Positions 39,207 through 49,130 of a stretch of 64,000 nt of DNA are shown one piece after another (within the stretch, counting starts at the first letter, position 1; every line of letters starts with the position of its first letter). This stretch comes from Sedimenticola hydrogenitrophicus (GTDB lineage: Bacteria; Pseudomonadota; Gammaproteobacteria; Chromatiales; Chromatiaceae): positions 1-64,000 of the forward strand of contig NZ_JAQGEI010000023.1 in NCBI RefSeq assembly GCF_029017505.1. The letters run 5' to 3'. A program made the translations under genes and the position numbers. The notes below the pieces were generated by a model. It worked only from the letters and a program-made list of their open reading frames with translations. It searched no databases and was not told the DNA's origin.

Positions 39207-40277
39207 TCAGCTCACATGATCAGTCGGTGTGACCGTCCCCGATTCGATGCGGATCTCATTCATCTCTATGTCGCCCACCTCGCCAGGTCTATCGGTTGCG
39301 GTGATAAACGCCTGACAGCCGATCTGGTTTATGCGCCTCAATAATCTGTCCCGGTTCTCCGCATCGAGTTCGGCCACCAGGTCGTCAAACAGGAGGATGG
39401 GCATAATACCCGTCAGTTTTTGAGTAATAGCCGCCTGGGCCAGATGCAGTGCGGAGATAATCATCTTTTGCTGTCCACGGGAGATGGAGGTGAAGGCCGA
39501 ACGCCCCTCAAACAGTAAACGGATATCCGCCCGGTGGGGGCCTACCTGGGTGTAACCCTGTTTTATGTCTGAAGGCTCTCTCTGTTTCAGTACCCCGGCC
39601 AGGGAAAGCCCTTCATCCCACCCCCTCTTCCAGGTCATCTCGATCGTGCCGTCGATATTCAGCTGCTCCAGTTCGTCGGTGAAGGTACTTTGCAAAAGGT
39701 TGAAATAATCCTCGCGTAGCCTGTTCATCTCCTCGCCTAAACCACCGACTATCTGATTCCAGCTCGATACCGTACCCGGATCGGTCTTCAACAGACTGTT
39801 TCTCTGCCTCAGTGCCTTGGTGAATTTCTTATAAATCGGGTAATAGGAAGGTTCCACGTGGAACACACCCCATTCCACGAAGCGGCGCCGATATTCGGGA
39901 CCCCGTTCGAGTATTTCATGTGACATGGGGGTGAGGATCTGCAACGGGGTCATCTTTGCGATATCCGAAAGCTTGCTGATGCCCTCCCCGTCAATCTTGA
40001 TCATTGTCTGGCTGGCGCTTTTATGTACGCCGATCCGATGTTCCCTCGCCAGGGAAGATATAGCGAACAGAGTCAGCGATTTCTCTCCATGCTGTACTAC
40101 TGGGCCGAATTTTGATGTGCGAAAGGACCGCCCTCTCCCGAGCATGTAGATCGCTTCGAGTAAGGTACTTTTTCCCGATCCGTTTTTTCCGGTGACAAGA
40201 TTGATCCCAGCTGAAAAACGTATGTCGGCCTCAGTGATGTTTCTGAGATGCTGGATTTTTATCTGCTTGATCGTCAC
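39207..40277 (-). CDS. recF: DNA replication and repair protein RecF
   Basis: RecF is an SMC-like ATPase that helps load RecA at single-strand gaps. The start is GTG; 356 residues are near the family norm. Walker A GKNGSGKST (about 31-39), the signature SRGQQKMI and Walker B LLFDDLVAELD are present. Its coding sequence contains a second parS-like palindrome at 39850-39865. It follows dnaN after a 100-base gap holding a family D repeat. Confidence 0.96.
   Translation of the reverse strand: MTIKQIKIQHLRNITEADIRFSAGINLVTGKNGSGKSTLLEAIYMLGRGRSFRTSKFGPVVQHGEKSLTLFAISSLAREHRIGVHKSASQTMIKIDGEGISKLSDIAKMTPLQILTPMSHEILERGPEYRRRFVEWGVFHVEPSYYPIYKKFTKALRQRNSLLKTDPGTVSSWNQIVGGLGEEMNRLREDYFNLLQSTFTDELEQLNIDGTIEMTWKRGWDEGLSLAGVLKQREPSDIKQGYTQVGPHRADIRLLFEGRSAFTSISRGQQKMIISALHLAQAAITQKLTGIMPILLFDDLVAELDAENRDRLLRRINQIGCQAFITATDRPGEVGDIEMNEIRIESGTVTPTDHVS
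39850..39865. promoter_or_regulatory. Second parS site, inside recF
   Basis: GGTTCCACGTGGAACA has the perfect 14-base palindromic core GTTCCACGTGGAAC and differs from the parS consensus only at the first base. It lies in coding sequence, 1.2 kb from the first site; intragenic parS sites near the origin are common. Confidence 0.85.
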
Positions 40278-40338
40278 GGGAGGTTCCCGTTATTCGGACG
40301 GGGTGGGTATGGGACTGGTGATCTAACCAGTCCCGCTG

Positions 40339-40374
40339 CCAAGAGTCTGCCGGGTTTGACCGACAGACTCCTAG
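40339..40374. repeat. Family D inverted repeat between dnaN and recF
   Basis: AAGAGTCTGCCGGG...CGACAGACTCCT forms an imperfect hairpin four bases after the dnaN stop. Related copies are at 44090-44129, 58946-58999 and 63693-63709. It lacks a T-run, so it may stabilise or process the dnaN mRNA rather than terminate it. Confidence 0.65.
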
Positions 40375-40377
40375 GGG

Positions 40378-41478
40378 CTACAGGCGCATTGGCATAATGA
40401 CATATCGACTCTGTTCACTATCCATGTTCTGGATGAGACAGCTACTGTTGGAATCACTGAGCGACAACTTCACTGAAGCGGTATCGATAACATTCAGCAC
40501 CTCGATCAGGTAACCTACATTAAAGCCGATGACCAACTGTTCACCCTGGTAATCAATCTCCATCTCATCCTCGGCCTCTTCCTGTTCAGGGTTATGGGCG
40601 AGCAATTTCAACAGGCCACTGGAAAACTGGAAGCGTATCCCCCGATATTTTTCATTGGACAGGATGGAGGTGCGCATCAGGGCCTGCTTGAGATCATCCC
40701 GATCCGCGGTGATCTCCTTGTCCGTGTTGCTCGGGATAACACGCTGATAATCCGGAAATTTGCCATCGATAAGCTTGGAGGTGAAACTGGTCTCCCCCAT
40801 GGCGAAGCGGATGTGATTGTTGCTGACGTCGATCTCTATCAGCTCATCGCTATCACTCAACAGTCGGGCGAGCTCCAGGACCGCTTTTCTTGGCAAGATG
40901 ACCTGCAGGCCCGTCTCCTGCCCCAGGGCACATTCGGCTTCACTAAGGGCGAGGCGATGTCCGTCGGTTGCTACCGCTCTGATAAGTCCCTCGTTCATCT
41001 CGATCAGCAATCCGTTCAGGTAGTAGCGGACATCCTGAATGGCCATGGCGAACTGGGTTTTTTCTATAAGCCGCTTTAATAGTTTTTGAGTCACCGTGAA
41101 CCGGTGGCTACTGGCCGATGGTTCGATGGACGGGTAGTCGCTGGCGGGCAAGACCCCCAGGGTGAACCTGCTTCTCCCCGATTTAATGACGACCCGTTCG
41201 TTTTCGATATTAAGTTCAATGGTGGCGTCATCCGGCAGTGCCTTGCAGATATCGAGCAGTTTTCTTGCCGGGAGAGTGAAATCCACTTCGCCGTCGCAAT
41301 CCACCACACTGGTGGTTTTCATCTCGACTTCAAGGTCTGTTGCCGTGATGGTGACTTTCCCATTGCCTGCATTGATCAGGACATTCGCGAGAATCGGTAG
41401 GGTCTGTCTTCTCTCAACAACTCCACCTACCTGTTGAAGTGGTTTAAGCAGATTATCCCTTGTAGTGACGATCTTCAT
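40378..41478 (-). CDS. dnaN: DNA polymerase III beta sliding clamp
   Basis: DnaN dimerises into the ring that tethers DNA polymerase III to DNA. The 366 residues form three repeated clamp domains, beginning MKIVTTRDNLLKPLQQVGGVVERRQTLPILANV at the family-typical site and ending YVIMPMRL, which forms part of the hydrophobic partner-binding pocket. The gene lies between recF and the dnaA-side intergenic region proposed as oriC. Confidence 0.97.
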   Translation of the reverse strand: MKIVTTRDNLLKPLQQVGGVVERRQTLPILANVLINAGNGKVTITATDLEVEMKTTSVVDCDGEVDFTLPARKLLDICKALPDDATIELNIENERVVIKSGRSRFTLGVLPASDYPSIEPSASSHRFTVTQKLLKRLIEKTQFAMAIQDVRYYLNGLLIEMNEGLIRAVATDGHRLALSEAECALGQETGLQVILPRKAVLELARLLSDSDELIEIDVSNNHIRFAMGETSFTSKLIDGKFPDYQRVIPSNTDKEITADRDDLKQALMRTSILSNEKYRGIRFQFSSGLLKLLAHNPEQEEAEDEMEIDYQGEQLVIGFNVGYLIEVLNVIDTASVKLSLSDSNSSCLIQNMDSEQSRYVIMPMRL

Positions 41479-41702
41479 GGCGAAGTACTCTTTAATAGAT
41501 ATAAAATATTTATATAGATTTACTGTTATTATTACACAGCACGATTACTGTTGATCAATCGTTATTTCTTGTTGTTTATCAGTTAGTTATACCGTTTTTT
41601 AGCTGTTGATAACAGCGGTATGCATTATGAAAGAGATGTTGATCATCTGTGGATAACTAAAGCATGCTGTTTTGCCGCAAAAACATCAACAGTTTATCCA
41701 CA
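41479..41702. other. Candidate replication origin (oriC) between dnaA and dnaN
   Basis: This 224-bp stretch is far more AT-rich than its surroundings, with an A/T block at about 41490-41600 suited to strand opening. It has perfect DnaA boxes at 41648-41656 (TGTGGATAA, reverse) and 41694-41702 (TTATCCACA), a one-mismatch box at 41604-41612 (TGTTGATAA, reverse), and looser TGTTGATCA copies near 41529 and 41637. A further perfect box lies on the other side of dnaA (43264-43272). The dnaA promoter is not here, so the density of boxes is not explained by dnaA autoregulation. Confidence 0.6.
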
Positions 41703-43067
41703 TTAACTGGTGAGAGTTCTTAACAGGTTTCCATAGTCCTCTTCAACCCGATGGTCCGCCTCTTTCAGCTCGGCGATCTTGCGCGTGGCGTAGAGTACCG
41801 TCGTATGGTCGCGACCGCCGAAGGCCTCGCCTATTTCCGGCAGGCTGTGATTGGTCAGCTCCTTTGCCAGGGTCATGGCAATCTGGCGTGGCCGGGCGAT
41901 GGTGCGGCTGCGCTTGGCAGAGAGCAGCTCGGAGGTGCGGATCTTGTAGTACTCGGCGACGGTCTTCTGGATATTCTCTATGGTGACCTGCTTATCCTGC
42001 GCCGCCAGCATGTCACGCAGGGCATCCTTGGCAAACTCCTGGGTAATGGGACGCCCGGTAAACTCCGCATTGGCAATGATACGCCGCAGTGCACCTTCCA
42101 GTTCGCGGATATTTGAACGTACCCGTTTGCCGATAAAGAAGGCCACCTCATTGGGTAGATCCACCCCGAACAACTGATCGGCCTTGCTCTTCAGGATGGC
42201 GACTCGGGTCTCGAGATCGGGCGGTTCGATGGCCACCGTCAGGCCCCAGCCGAAGCGGGACTTGAGCCGCTCCTCGAGGCCGGAGACCTCCTTGGGAAAG
42301 CGGTCGCTGGAGAGGATGATCTGCTGCTGGGATTCGAACAGTGCATTGAAGGTATGGAAGAACTCCTCCTGGGAGCGCTCCTTGCCGGCAAAGAACTGCA
42401 CATCGTCGATCAGCAGGGCGTTGACGCTGCGGAAGCGGCGCTTGAATTCGTCGATGGTGTTATGCTGAAGCGCCTTCACCATCTGGGCGACGAAGCCTTC
42501 GGAGTGGACATAGACGACGCGGGCGCGGGGGTTGGTTTTCACAATCATGTTGCCGACGGCATGCATCAGATGGGTCTTGCCCAGCCCCACCCCGCCATAG
42601 ATGAACAGCGGATTGTAGGCGGTGCCGGGGTTCTCGCCGATCTGTATCGAGGCGGCCCTGGCCAACTGATTTGACTTTCCCTCGACAAAGGTCTCGAAGA
42701 TAAAGTTGGGATTGAGGTTGCTCGGCATCGGTGCGTCCTCACTACTCTGACGCATGTTGGTCCGGGCGCCCTGAAGGCGCCGATGGGAAGGCGCCTCCTG
42801 GTGAACTTCCGCCGTGGGCTGGACTGTGGCCTTGCTGCCGATCTCCAGGGAAATGGTGGGTGCATTGGCGCCAGCGATACTCTGCAGATATTCGGTGATA
42901 TCGCTAAGGTAGTGATTCTGCACCCAGTTCAGCACGAACTGATTGGGTGCCAGTAAGCGGATGCTGTGTGCATCCTCTACGGACTGCAGGGGGCGAATCC
43001 AGGTATTGAATTGCTGCTGAGGCAGATCATGCTCGAGCCGATCAGTGCACTTGCTCCAAAAATTCAC
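41703..43067 (-). CDS. dnaA: Chromosomal replication initiator protein DnaA
   Basis: DnaA binds DnaA boxes and opens the origin. The GTG at 43067 (followed by [19 protein letters not shown]) is chosen since it aligns with the E. coli start SLWQQCLARLQ; the open frame extends 39 codons further to a GTG at 43184 without conservation. The 454 residues comprise N-terminal domain I, a short linker, the AAA+ domain (Walker [10 protein letters not shown], Walker [10 protein letters not shown]) and the domain IV DNA-binding signature [15 protein letters not shown]. Confidence 0.97.
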   Translation of the reverse strand: MNFWSKCTDRLEHDLPQQQFNTWIRPLQSVEDAHSIRLLAPNQFVLNWVQNHYLSDITEYLQSIAGANAPTISLEIGSKATVQPTAEVHQEAPSHRRLQGARTNMRQSSEDAPMPSNLNPNFIFETFVEGKSNQLARAASIQIGENPGTAYNPLFIYGGVGLGKTHLMHAVGNMIVKTNPRARVVYVHSEGFVAQMVKALQHNTIDEFKRRFRSVNALLIDDVQFFAGKERSQEEFFHTFNALFESQQQIILSSDRFPKEVSGLEERLKSRFGWGLTVAIEPPDLETRVAILKSKADQLFGVDLPNEVAFFIGKRVRSNIRELEGALRRIIANAEFTGRPITQEFAKDALRDMLAAQDKQVTIENIQKTVAEYYKIRTSELLSAKRSRTIARPRQIAMTLAKELTNHSLPEIGEAFGGRDHTTVLYATRKIAELKEADHRVEEDYGNLLRTLTS

Positions 43068-43577
43068 GCTTGATGTACTCTCTTGTTCTGAAACGAGAAA
43101 GGATTTCCCTTTTTCACAGTTAGGTGTAGGGATCCGGCGATTTTTGCTGCTGATCCACACGGCTGAAAGCCTGGATTTGACCACGGATTGTAGGTCTGCC
43201 TTGAGGATTACTTATGTGTGACCGGAAACTGTGGAGGCAAAAGTTTACTCCGCTTCTGCCGCCTTATCCACAGCTTTTACGCATCGGTAAATGGATTGCG
43301 GCACCAGCAAGGTTGACCGAAGCATGCAGCTAGATGGTTGTTATTAAAGATGTTTTCTTGTTACCGGCGATACCCGTCGCGGAGCCCGGCGGTTTTTCCA
43401 GGGTGCTTTTGCCGGCCGCCGATAGTTCGTGATAAATCAGCGGGTTAGCGCCGCTTGCGCGGCCGCATTATTGTTGACATCCGCTAGCCCGGCATCGTAC
43501 TATACGCGCCCTTTTTCAGGGGCTTTTTCTGCGCTTGTTTGGTCAAAGCCCTGCTTAATCATTTACTGGTATCAGTC
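43068..43577. other. dnaA-rpmH intergenic region
   Basis: This 510-base divergent region holds the promoters of dnaA and rpmH. A perfect DnaA box TTATCCACA lies at 43264-43272, about 200 bases upstream of the dnaA start, consistent with autoregulation or an auxiliary part of the origin. No gene is seen. The centre (43330-43470) is GC-rich with short CCGGCG palindromes. Confidence 0.6.
43474..43503 (+). promoter_or_regulatory. Sigma-70 promoter of rpmH-rnpA
   Basis: TTGACA (43474-43479) and TACTAT (43498-43503) with an 18-base spacer match the vegetative promoter consensus, about 70 bases before the rpmH start. Confidence 0.75.
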
Positions 43578-43712
43578 ATGAAAAGAACTTTTCAACCGAG
43601 CAATTTGAAGCGTGCGCGCACTCACGGTTTCCGCGCCCGCATGGCAACACGCAACGGCCGCAAGATCATCAATGCCCGTCGTGCAAAAGGACGTGATTGT
43701 CTCGCATCCTGA
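43578..43712 (+). CDS. rpmH: 50S ribosomal protein L34
   Basis: The 44-residue, strongly basic protein begins [19 protein letters not shown] and continues with [19 protein letters not shown], the near-invariant L34 sequence. The C-terminal DCLAS departs slightly from the usual RLSA. It is the first gene of the rpmH-rnpA transcript reading away from dnaA. Confidence 0.97.
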   Translation: MKRTFQPSNLKRARTHGFRARMATRNGRKIINARRAKGRDCLAS

Positions 43713-43726
43713 GTTTCTGACCTGCT

Positions 43727-44131
43727 TTGCACACCGGCAGGGCAACTTTCGGTCGGACGCTGCGGCTACTAAAGCCCGTTGAATTCAAACGGGTTTTTCA
43801 GAATTCTCGCAGATCATCGGACCGCTGCTTTACGGTGTTGTTCCTGCCTAATGGCAGGTCCGATGCCCGTCTGGGGACAGCCGTTGCCAAAAAAATTCTG
43901 CGTCGGGCGGTCGACCGAAACCGGGTCAAGCGGCTGATCAGAGAGAGCTTTAGACTCAGGCAGTATGATTTAGCGGGTTTGGATCTGGTGGTGATGTGCG
44001 CGCGTGGAATAGACCTTTCCAATCTGCAGCAACTGCGGGACTCGCTCGACAGGCACTGGACAAAGGCCGTTCAGGCTAAGCCAGCTGCCAGGAGTCTGTC
44101 GGGCTCCAGCGAAAGCCCAACAGACTCCTAG
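43727..44131 (+). CDS. rnpA: Ribonuclease P protein component
   Basis: RnpA is the protein cofactor of RNase P, which matures tRNA 5' ends. The TTG start 14 bases after rpmH gives 134 residues with the conserved GRTLRLLKPVEFKRVF start, LGTAVAKKILRRAVDRNRVKRLIRESFR (the RNR RNA-binding motif) and VVMCARG. The last dozen or so residues (ARSLSGSSESPTDS) and the stop codon are encoded by a family D repeat (44090-44131), so the native C-terminus has been replaced or extended. The yidD gene usually found next is missing. Confidence 0.95.
   Translation: MHTGRATFGRTLRLLKPVEFKRVFQNSRRSSDRCFTVLFLPNGRSDARLGTAVAKKILRRAVDRNRVKRLIRESFRLRQYDLAGLDLVVMCARGIDLSNLQQLRDSLDRHWTKAVQAKPAARSLSGSSESPTDS
44090..44129. 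repeat. Family D inverted repeat forming the 3' end of rnpA
   Basis: AGGAGTCTGTCGGGCT (44090-44105) and AGCCCAACAGACTCCT (44114-44129) are inverted copies with one mismatch around an eight-base loop. It is read through as the tail of RnpA, and TAG at its outer edge is the stop. Confidence 0.8.
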
Positions 44132-44236
44132 GGATTGAGGCCGGAAAAAATCTCCGCTTAACCGTGATTTCAGTCCATAATACGCCCTTTGCCAAACCGG
44201 CCGACGCAACTTCCAAATTCGAGTTTGAGATAGTCC

Positions 44237-45937
44237 ATGGATAACCTTCGCCTGATACTGTTTTTCGCCCTGGCCTTCATCCTGATGATGCTCTGGCAGG
44301 CGTGGGATAAAGACTATGGCGGCAAGCCGCAAACGGCCGCCCCTTCCGAGATGAGCAGCGACAAGGCCAGCACCACGACGTCCGTTCCCGGGGCGATCCC
44401 ATCGGCACCGACGCCCGCCGGCGACGGGCAACCCTCCGCCGTACCCTCGATCACGGCCGATTCTGCGCTGCCCAAGGCAGGAGCGGAAAGCCAACCCACC
44501 GCCGCCAGCGTCACCGTCAGGACCGATCTCTACACCATGGAGATCGGCACCGTAGGCGGCAATGTGCTGAAGGTGTTCCTGAACGAGTATCCCGCCTCGC
44601 TGGGAGACCAGGAGAACAGCTTCCAGTTGATGAAACCGGAGATACCCAACCTGTTCGTCGCCCAGTCCGGCCTGATTGCCGGCGAGGGCAGCTTCGCGCC
44701 CAGTCATGAGACCCCCTATCGGGTCAACAGTCACAGCTATCGGTTGGAGAACGGCGCGGACCAGTTGAGTGTGGATCTTTTCTGGACCAGCCCGGAGGGG
44801 GTCAAGGTCACCAAACGCTTCAATTACCAGCGTGGCAGTTACCTGGTGACGGTTCAACATATTGTTGAAAACGGTTCCGGCCAACCCTGGGTCGGCCGCG
44901 AGTATCGCCAGTTGATGCGTACCCCTGCGGTGGATGACAGCGCCGCCTCCAAGCTGCTCTATACCTACACCGGTGGTGCCATCTACAGTGGAGAGAAGAA
45001 GTACGAAAAGATCGACTTTGATGATATGCAGGAGTCCAAACTCTCCCGCGAGGTGAAGGGCGGCTGGATCGCCATGCTGCAGCACTATTTTGTCGGTGCC
45101 TGGATTCCGCCGGCGGATCAGACCGGCACCTTCTACACCAATGTGCTCCCCGGCGAACGCTATGTTCTGGGCGCCTACACCCCGGCGCTGACGGTCGACA
45201 AAGGTGCCAGCCATACCTTCAGCAGCGGCTTTGTCGCCAGTCCCAAGCTGCAGGATGAGCTGAAGGCGATCTCTACGGGACTCGATCTCACCGTCGACTA
45301 CGGCTGGCTGACGGTGATCGCGCAGCCGATCTTCTGGCTGCTCAAGCAGATTCAAGGTGTGGTAGTCAACTGGGGTGTGGCCATCATCCTGCTGACCCTG
45401 CTGATCAAGGTACTGTTCTACAAACTCTCCGAGGCCAGCTACAAATCCATGGCCAACATGCGCCGGATGACACCACGCATCCAGGCCTTGAAGGATCGTT
45501 TCGGCGAGGATAAAACGCGACTCAACGCCGCGATGATGGAGCTGTACAAGAAGGAAAAGATCAATCCGCTGGGTGGCTGTCTGCCGATCGTGGTGCAGAT
45601 CCCGGTCTTCATCTCCCTCTACTGGGTGCTGCTGGAGAGTGTGGAACTGCGTCAAGCGCCGTTTGTTTTCTGGATCCAGGATCTCTCCACCAAGGATCCC
45701 TACTTCGTGCTGCCGCTGATCATGGGTATCTCCATGTTTATCCAGCAGAAGCTGAATCCGGCGCCCCCGGATCCCATGCAGGCCAAGATCATGATGGCCC
45801 TGCCGGTGGTGTTCACCGTCTTCTTCGCCTTCTTCCCCTCGGGTCTGGTGCTCTACTGGGTGACCAACAACGTGTTGTCGATCGCCCAGCAGTGGCACAT
45901 CACCCGCCAGATCGAGAATGCCGCCGCCAGGGCCTGA
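44237..45937 (+). CDS. yidC: Membrane protein insertase YidC
   Basis: YidC inserts and folds inner-membrane proteins, alone or with Sec. The 566-residue protein has an N-terminal membrane helix (about 4-20), a low-complexity linker, a large periplasmic P1 domain (about 90-345), and the conserved five-helix core from about 355. It includes [38 protein letters not shown] in part, [23 protein letters not shown] and [17 protein letters not shown]. It normally follows yidD, absent here. Its last 20 bases overlap mnmE. Confidence 0.97.
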   Translation: MDNLRLILFFALAFILMMLWQAWDKDYGGKPQTAAPSEMSSDKASTTTSVPGAIPSAPTPAGDGQPSAVPSITADSALPKAGAESQPTAASVTVRTDLYTMEIGTVGGNVLKVFLNEYPASLGDQENSFQLMKPEIPNLFVAQSGLIAGEGSFAPSHETPYRVNSHSYRLENGADQLSVDLFWTSPEGVKVTKRFNYQRGSYLVTVQHIVENGSGQPWVGREYRQLMRTPAVDDSAASKLLYTYTGGAIYSGEKKYEKIDFDDMQESKLSREVKGGWIAMLQHYFVGAWIPPADQTGTFYTNVLPGERYVLGAYTPALTVDKGASHTFSSGFVASPKLQDELKAISTGLDLTVDYGWLTVIAQPIFWLLKQIQGVVVNWGVAIILLTLLIKVLFYKLSEASYKSMANMRRMTPRIQALKDRFGEDKTRLNAAMMELYKKEKINPLGGCLPIVVQIPVFISLYWVLLESVELRQAPFVFWIQDLSTKDPYFVLPLIMGISMFIQQKLNPAPPDPMQAKIMMALPVVFTVFFAFFPSGLVLYWVTNNVLSIAQQWHITRQIENAAARA

Positions 45938-47297
45938 TCCAGCCAGCCCTGTGGATGCACAGGAATCCATAGCCGCGGTTGCCACCCCGCCCGGAATGGG
46001 CGGGGTCGGCATCATCCGCATCTCCGGAAGTCAGGCGGCAACGGTCGCCCGAACCCTCACCGGCACCCTGCCGGAGCCACGCCTGGCCCGCTTTGCCCGC
46101 TTTCGTAATGCCGGGGGAGAGGTGCTGGATGAAGGCCTGGTGCTGTTCTTTCCCGGCCCCCACTCCTTTACCGGTGAAGATGTGCTGGAGCTGCAGGGCC
46201 ACGGCGGTCCGGTGGTGCTGGATCTGCTGCTGCAGAGTGTCCTGGAGTGCGGGGTGCGGCTGGCCCGCCCGGGCGAGTTCAGCCAGCGCGCCTTCCTCAA
46301 CGGCAAGCTGGACCTGACCCAGGCCGAGGCGATCGCCGATCTGATCGAGAGTGGCACGGCCGCGGCCGCCCGGCTGGCGGTGCGCTCCCTGGAGGGCGAG
46401 TTCTCCAGGCGCATTCATCAGCTGGTGGAGCAGCTGATCCTGCTGCGCATGTATGTGGAGGCGGCCATCGATTTTCCGGAAGAGGAGATCGATTTTCTCT
46501 CCGACGGCAAGGTGGACGGGGACCTGGCGGAGATCATCGCCGCCGTCGGCGCCGTGCAACAGAGCGCCCGGCTGGGACGGCTGATGCGCGACGGCATGAC
46601 CCTGGTGATCGCCGGCCTGCCCAATGCCGGCAAATCGAGCCTGCTAAACTGCCTGGCCGGCCGCGAGTCGGCCATTGTCACCGATATCCCCGGTACCACC
46701 CGGGACCTGCTGCGCGAGCAGATCCAGATCGATGGCATGCCGCTGCACCTGATCGATACCGCCGGCCTGCGCGAGAGCAACGACGCGGTGGAGCTGGAGG
46801 GGATCCGCCGCGCCCGGGCGGAGATCGCCCGGGCGGATCGTATCCTCTGGATCTTCGATGACAAGCTGGATCCCCGGCACCGGGCGTTCGACAGCAGCCT
46901 GCTGCCGGCGGAGATACCGGTCACCTTCCTGCGCAACAAGATCGATCAGAGCGGCACCCCGGCGGGAATCCGGGAGAGCGGGGACGCTATCGAGATCGCC
47001 CTGTCGGCCAGAACCGGTGAAGGCATCGACCTGCTGCGGGAGCATCTGAAACAGTGCATGGGGTTCAGTAGCGGACAGGAGGGCGAATTTATCGCCCGGC
47101 GCCGGCATCTGGATGCCATTCAACGCGCGAGTGAGCACCTACTCACCGGACAGGCGGCACTGCAGGGGCAAGGCTCCGGCGAGTTGCTGGCGGAGGATCT
47201 ACGCCAGGCGCAGCAGGCATTGAGTGAAATCACCGGCGAGTTCAGTGCCGATGATCTGCTGGGGCAGATCTTCAGCAGTTTCTGCATCGGTAAATAA
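45918..47297 (+). CDS. mnmE: tRNA modification GTPase MnmE
   Basis: MnmE, with MnmG (encoded at 59238 here), adds cmnm groups to uridine 34 of tRNAs. The ATG at 45918 overlaps yidC and gives 459 residues; a GTG at 45951 would start nearer the conserved [19 protein letters not shown] and cannot be excluded. The GTPase domain shows GLPNAGKSS (about 230), [15 protein letters not shown] and NKID, and the protein ends in the invariant FCIGK, whose cysteine is required for catalysis. Confidence 0.96.
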   Translation: MPPPGPDPASPVDAQESIAAVATPPGMGGVGIIRISGSQAATVARTLTGTLPEPRLARFARFRNAGGEVLDEGLVLFFPGPHSFTGEDVLELQGHGGPVVLDLLLQSVLECGVRLARPGEFSQRAFLNGKLDLTQAEAIADLIESGTAAAARLAVRSLEGEFSRRIHQLVEQLILLRMYVEAAIDFPEEEIDFLSDGKVDGDLAEIIAAVGAVQQSARLGRLMRDGMTLVIAGLPNAGKSSLLNCLAGRESAIVTDIPGTTRDLLREQIQIDGMPLHLIDTAGLRESNDAVELEGIRRARAEIARADRILWIFDDKLDPRHRAFDSSLLPAEIPVTFLRNKIDQSGTPAGIRESGDAIEIALSARTGEGIDLLREHLKQCMGFSSGQEGEFIARRRHLDAIQRASEHLLTGQAALQGQGSGELLAEDLRQAQQALSEITGEFSADDLLGQIFSSFCIGK

Positions 47298-47447
47298 TCG
47301 CCCTGTCCTTATTGGATGGGGTCACAAAAGCGCAGAAAAAGGTTGTCCTGATGGCGCTTGTTGGCCAAACTTTGCGCCTGGTGGATCAGGCATCAAGCGG
47401 ATGCGTGAGTTGATGAAGTACCCTGGATAGGCTTTTAAAATCACCCC

Positions 47448-48017
47448 ATGTTCTCCCTCACTCCCGAGCAAATACCTTGGCTGGTCGCGGCCCTGTCGGC
47501 GATGGCCCTGCTGTTGCCCGCCATCCTGTTCCGCCGCCGCCTGGCCGCCTTCCTGAAACAGCGTCGGCTCGGCCAGGCCATCCGACGCCTGGGACCCAAG
47601 GTACACCACGATCTGCTGCTGCCGGACGGCATCGATGGCGTGCTGGTGGCCGATTACGTGGTGCTGACCCACAAGGGCATCCTGCTGGTCACGGTCAACT
47701 GGTACGAGGGTAATATCTTCGGCGGCAAGGATACCGATCAGTGGACCCAGGTATGGCACGGCGCCTCGCACCGCTTTACCAACCCGCTACATGAACTGCA
47801 GCTGATCTGTGCCACGGTCAGATCCCTGGTGCCCAATATCCCGGTGAGCGGGATCGTGCTGTTTGCCGGCAATTGCGCCTTCCCCAAGGATAAACCGGAC
47901 GGTGCCTGCCTGTTGCAGGACCTGCCGAGGGAGCGGCGCAAACAGGTGGTCCCGCCCCGTTTTGAAACCGCCTGGGAACTGCTGCTGGTGAAGGCCGAGA
48001 TGCTCAGCTTCGGTTAG
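47448..48017 (+). CDS. NERD (nuclease-related) domain membrane protein
   Basis: The 189-residue protein has one N-terminal membrane helix (about 10-28), a basic stretch (FRRRLAAFLKQRRLGQAIRR) and a NERD domain (about 38-150) with the pattern LLLPDGIDGVLVADYVVLTHKGILLVTVNWYEGNIFGGKDTDQW. This resembles the D...ExK core of restriction-like nucleases, though the glutamate/lysine pair is not perfectly clear. Substrate is unknown. It is convergent with the PqiA-like gene, overlapping it by four bases. Confidence 0.82.
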   Translation: MFSLTPEQIPWLVAALSAMALLLPAILFRRRLAAFLKQRRLGQAIRRLGPKVHHDLLLPDGIDGVLVADYVVLTHKGILLVTVNWYEGNIFGGKDTDQWTQVWHGASHRFTNPLHELQLICATVRSLVPNIPVSGIVLFAGNCAFPKDKPDGACLLQDLPRERRKQVVPPRFETAWELLLVKAEMLSFG

Positions 48018-48862
48018 GTAGGCAAGGCATTTGCCAGCTGCAGCTGCCTGAGTTGCCGGCTGATCAGCTGCGAGCCGGACAGCGAAAGCACCACATAGAG
48101 GGCGAAGAACCAGAGCCCGGCCTGCACCTCCGCCTGGGTCAGTCCGCCGCCATTGTTGGAAAAGAAGGCCACCAGGACGGCGACCACAAAGACATCCGCC
48201 ATCGACCACCTGCCCAGGTGATGGCTCAGGTGCAGGCCACGCAGGGAGAGGTGATGGGTACGGCTGAACAGGGTCAACCAGGCGACCCCGGTTTTCAGCA
48301 GCGGCAACACCACACTGAACAGCGTCAACAGCAGCGCCAGCCAGAGATTGCCATTGCTCCAGAGCCCGGTGATGGTGGTGAGTATCCCCTTGGACTGAAA
48401 CTGCAACACGGTTTCACCCAACACCGGCAGCGTCTTACTCACCTCCACCGAGAGAATCGGTGTAGTCAGGCCGACCGCCAGGGCGACGATACCCACGGTG
48501 AGCATGGCATAGCCGAGATCGCCGGAGCGGCGCCGGGGCAGCCAGGAGACCAGCAGCAGTAAAGTGGCATTGAGCAGAAACAGTGCCGTCAGCTGATTCA
48601 CCGACGCCTTGTAGGCGGCCTGCAGCGCCTTCTGGCGGTTGAGATCCGCCAGCTGCTGGCTGTAGCCGTCATAGAGACCGAAACTCAACGCCTCCAGCAG
48701 CTGTCGTCCGCTGTTCTCCAGCTGGCTGGTGGCCTGCAGTTGCTGGATGATCGCCAGGGTCTGCCGTTCATAGGCGGTCGCCTGTTCCCAGATCTTCCAG
48801 CCGCAGCCCAGCAAGCCGATCAACAGAAGCCCCGCCAGCAGCCAATTCAGTGGTCTGTTCAT
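48014..48862 (-). CDS. PqiA-family inner-membrane protein
   Basis: The 282-residue protein has an N-terminal signal-anchor with a cysteine (LLIGLLGCGWK), a periplasmic helical region (about 30-85), and four or so membrane helices from about 90. The PqiA signature VVLPLLKTGVAWLTLF followed by HLGRWSMADVFVVAVLVAFF lies at about 185-245. PqiA proteins partner MCE proteins in lipid transport between membranes, but no pqiB-like gene is adjacent, so its partner is unknown. The region 48863-49130 shows no feature. Confidence 0.82.
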   Translation of the reverse strand: MNRPLNWLLAGLLLIGLLGCGWKIWEQATAYERQTLAIIQQLQATSQLENSGRQLLEALSFGLYDGYSQQLADLNRQKALQAAYKASVNQLTALFLLNATLLLLVSWLPRRRSGDLGYAMLTVGIVALAVGLTTPILSVEVSKTLPVLGETVLQFQSKGILTTITGLWSNGNLWLALLLTLFSVVLPLLKTGVAWLTLFSRTHHLSLRGLHLSHHLGRWSMADVFVVAVLVAFFSNNGGGLTQAEVQAGLWFFALYVVLSLSGSQLISRQLRQLQLANALPT

Positions 48863-49130
48863 GAAATTACCGAATTATCCATCTTACTCAGCTTGGTCGG
48901 ATATCGTTCATTTGCATTCATTCGGGCGCATGTTTTTCCTGAGTACGACGGCGTTAACTAGGTAATCAGATTGGATTAAGCAAAACTCCGTCTGAATGTG
49001 AGATGCCCTACTCTAGCTGGGAAACTCCGGGCGATGCAAACCGGCGGATACCCCTGCATCTGTAGCGGATAAGCTGAATCGTGATCTGCTAAGATGGGGC
49101 ACGACATTGTACCAGTGCAGGACAAAGATC

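Noticed and set aside
43068-43184. Longer DnaA starting at GTG 43184
   Set aside because: The extra 39 residues have no counterpart in DnaA proteins; GTG 43067 aligns with known starts.
43970-46021. A 683-codon minus-strand open frame antisense to yidC
   Set aside because: It is a high-GC shadow: composition is histidine/glutamine/glycine-rich low complexity with no family motif, and it runs fully opposite a certain yidC gene.
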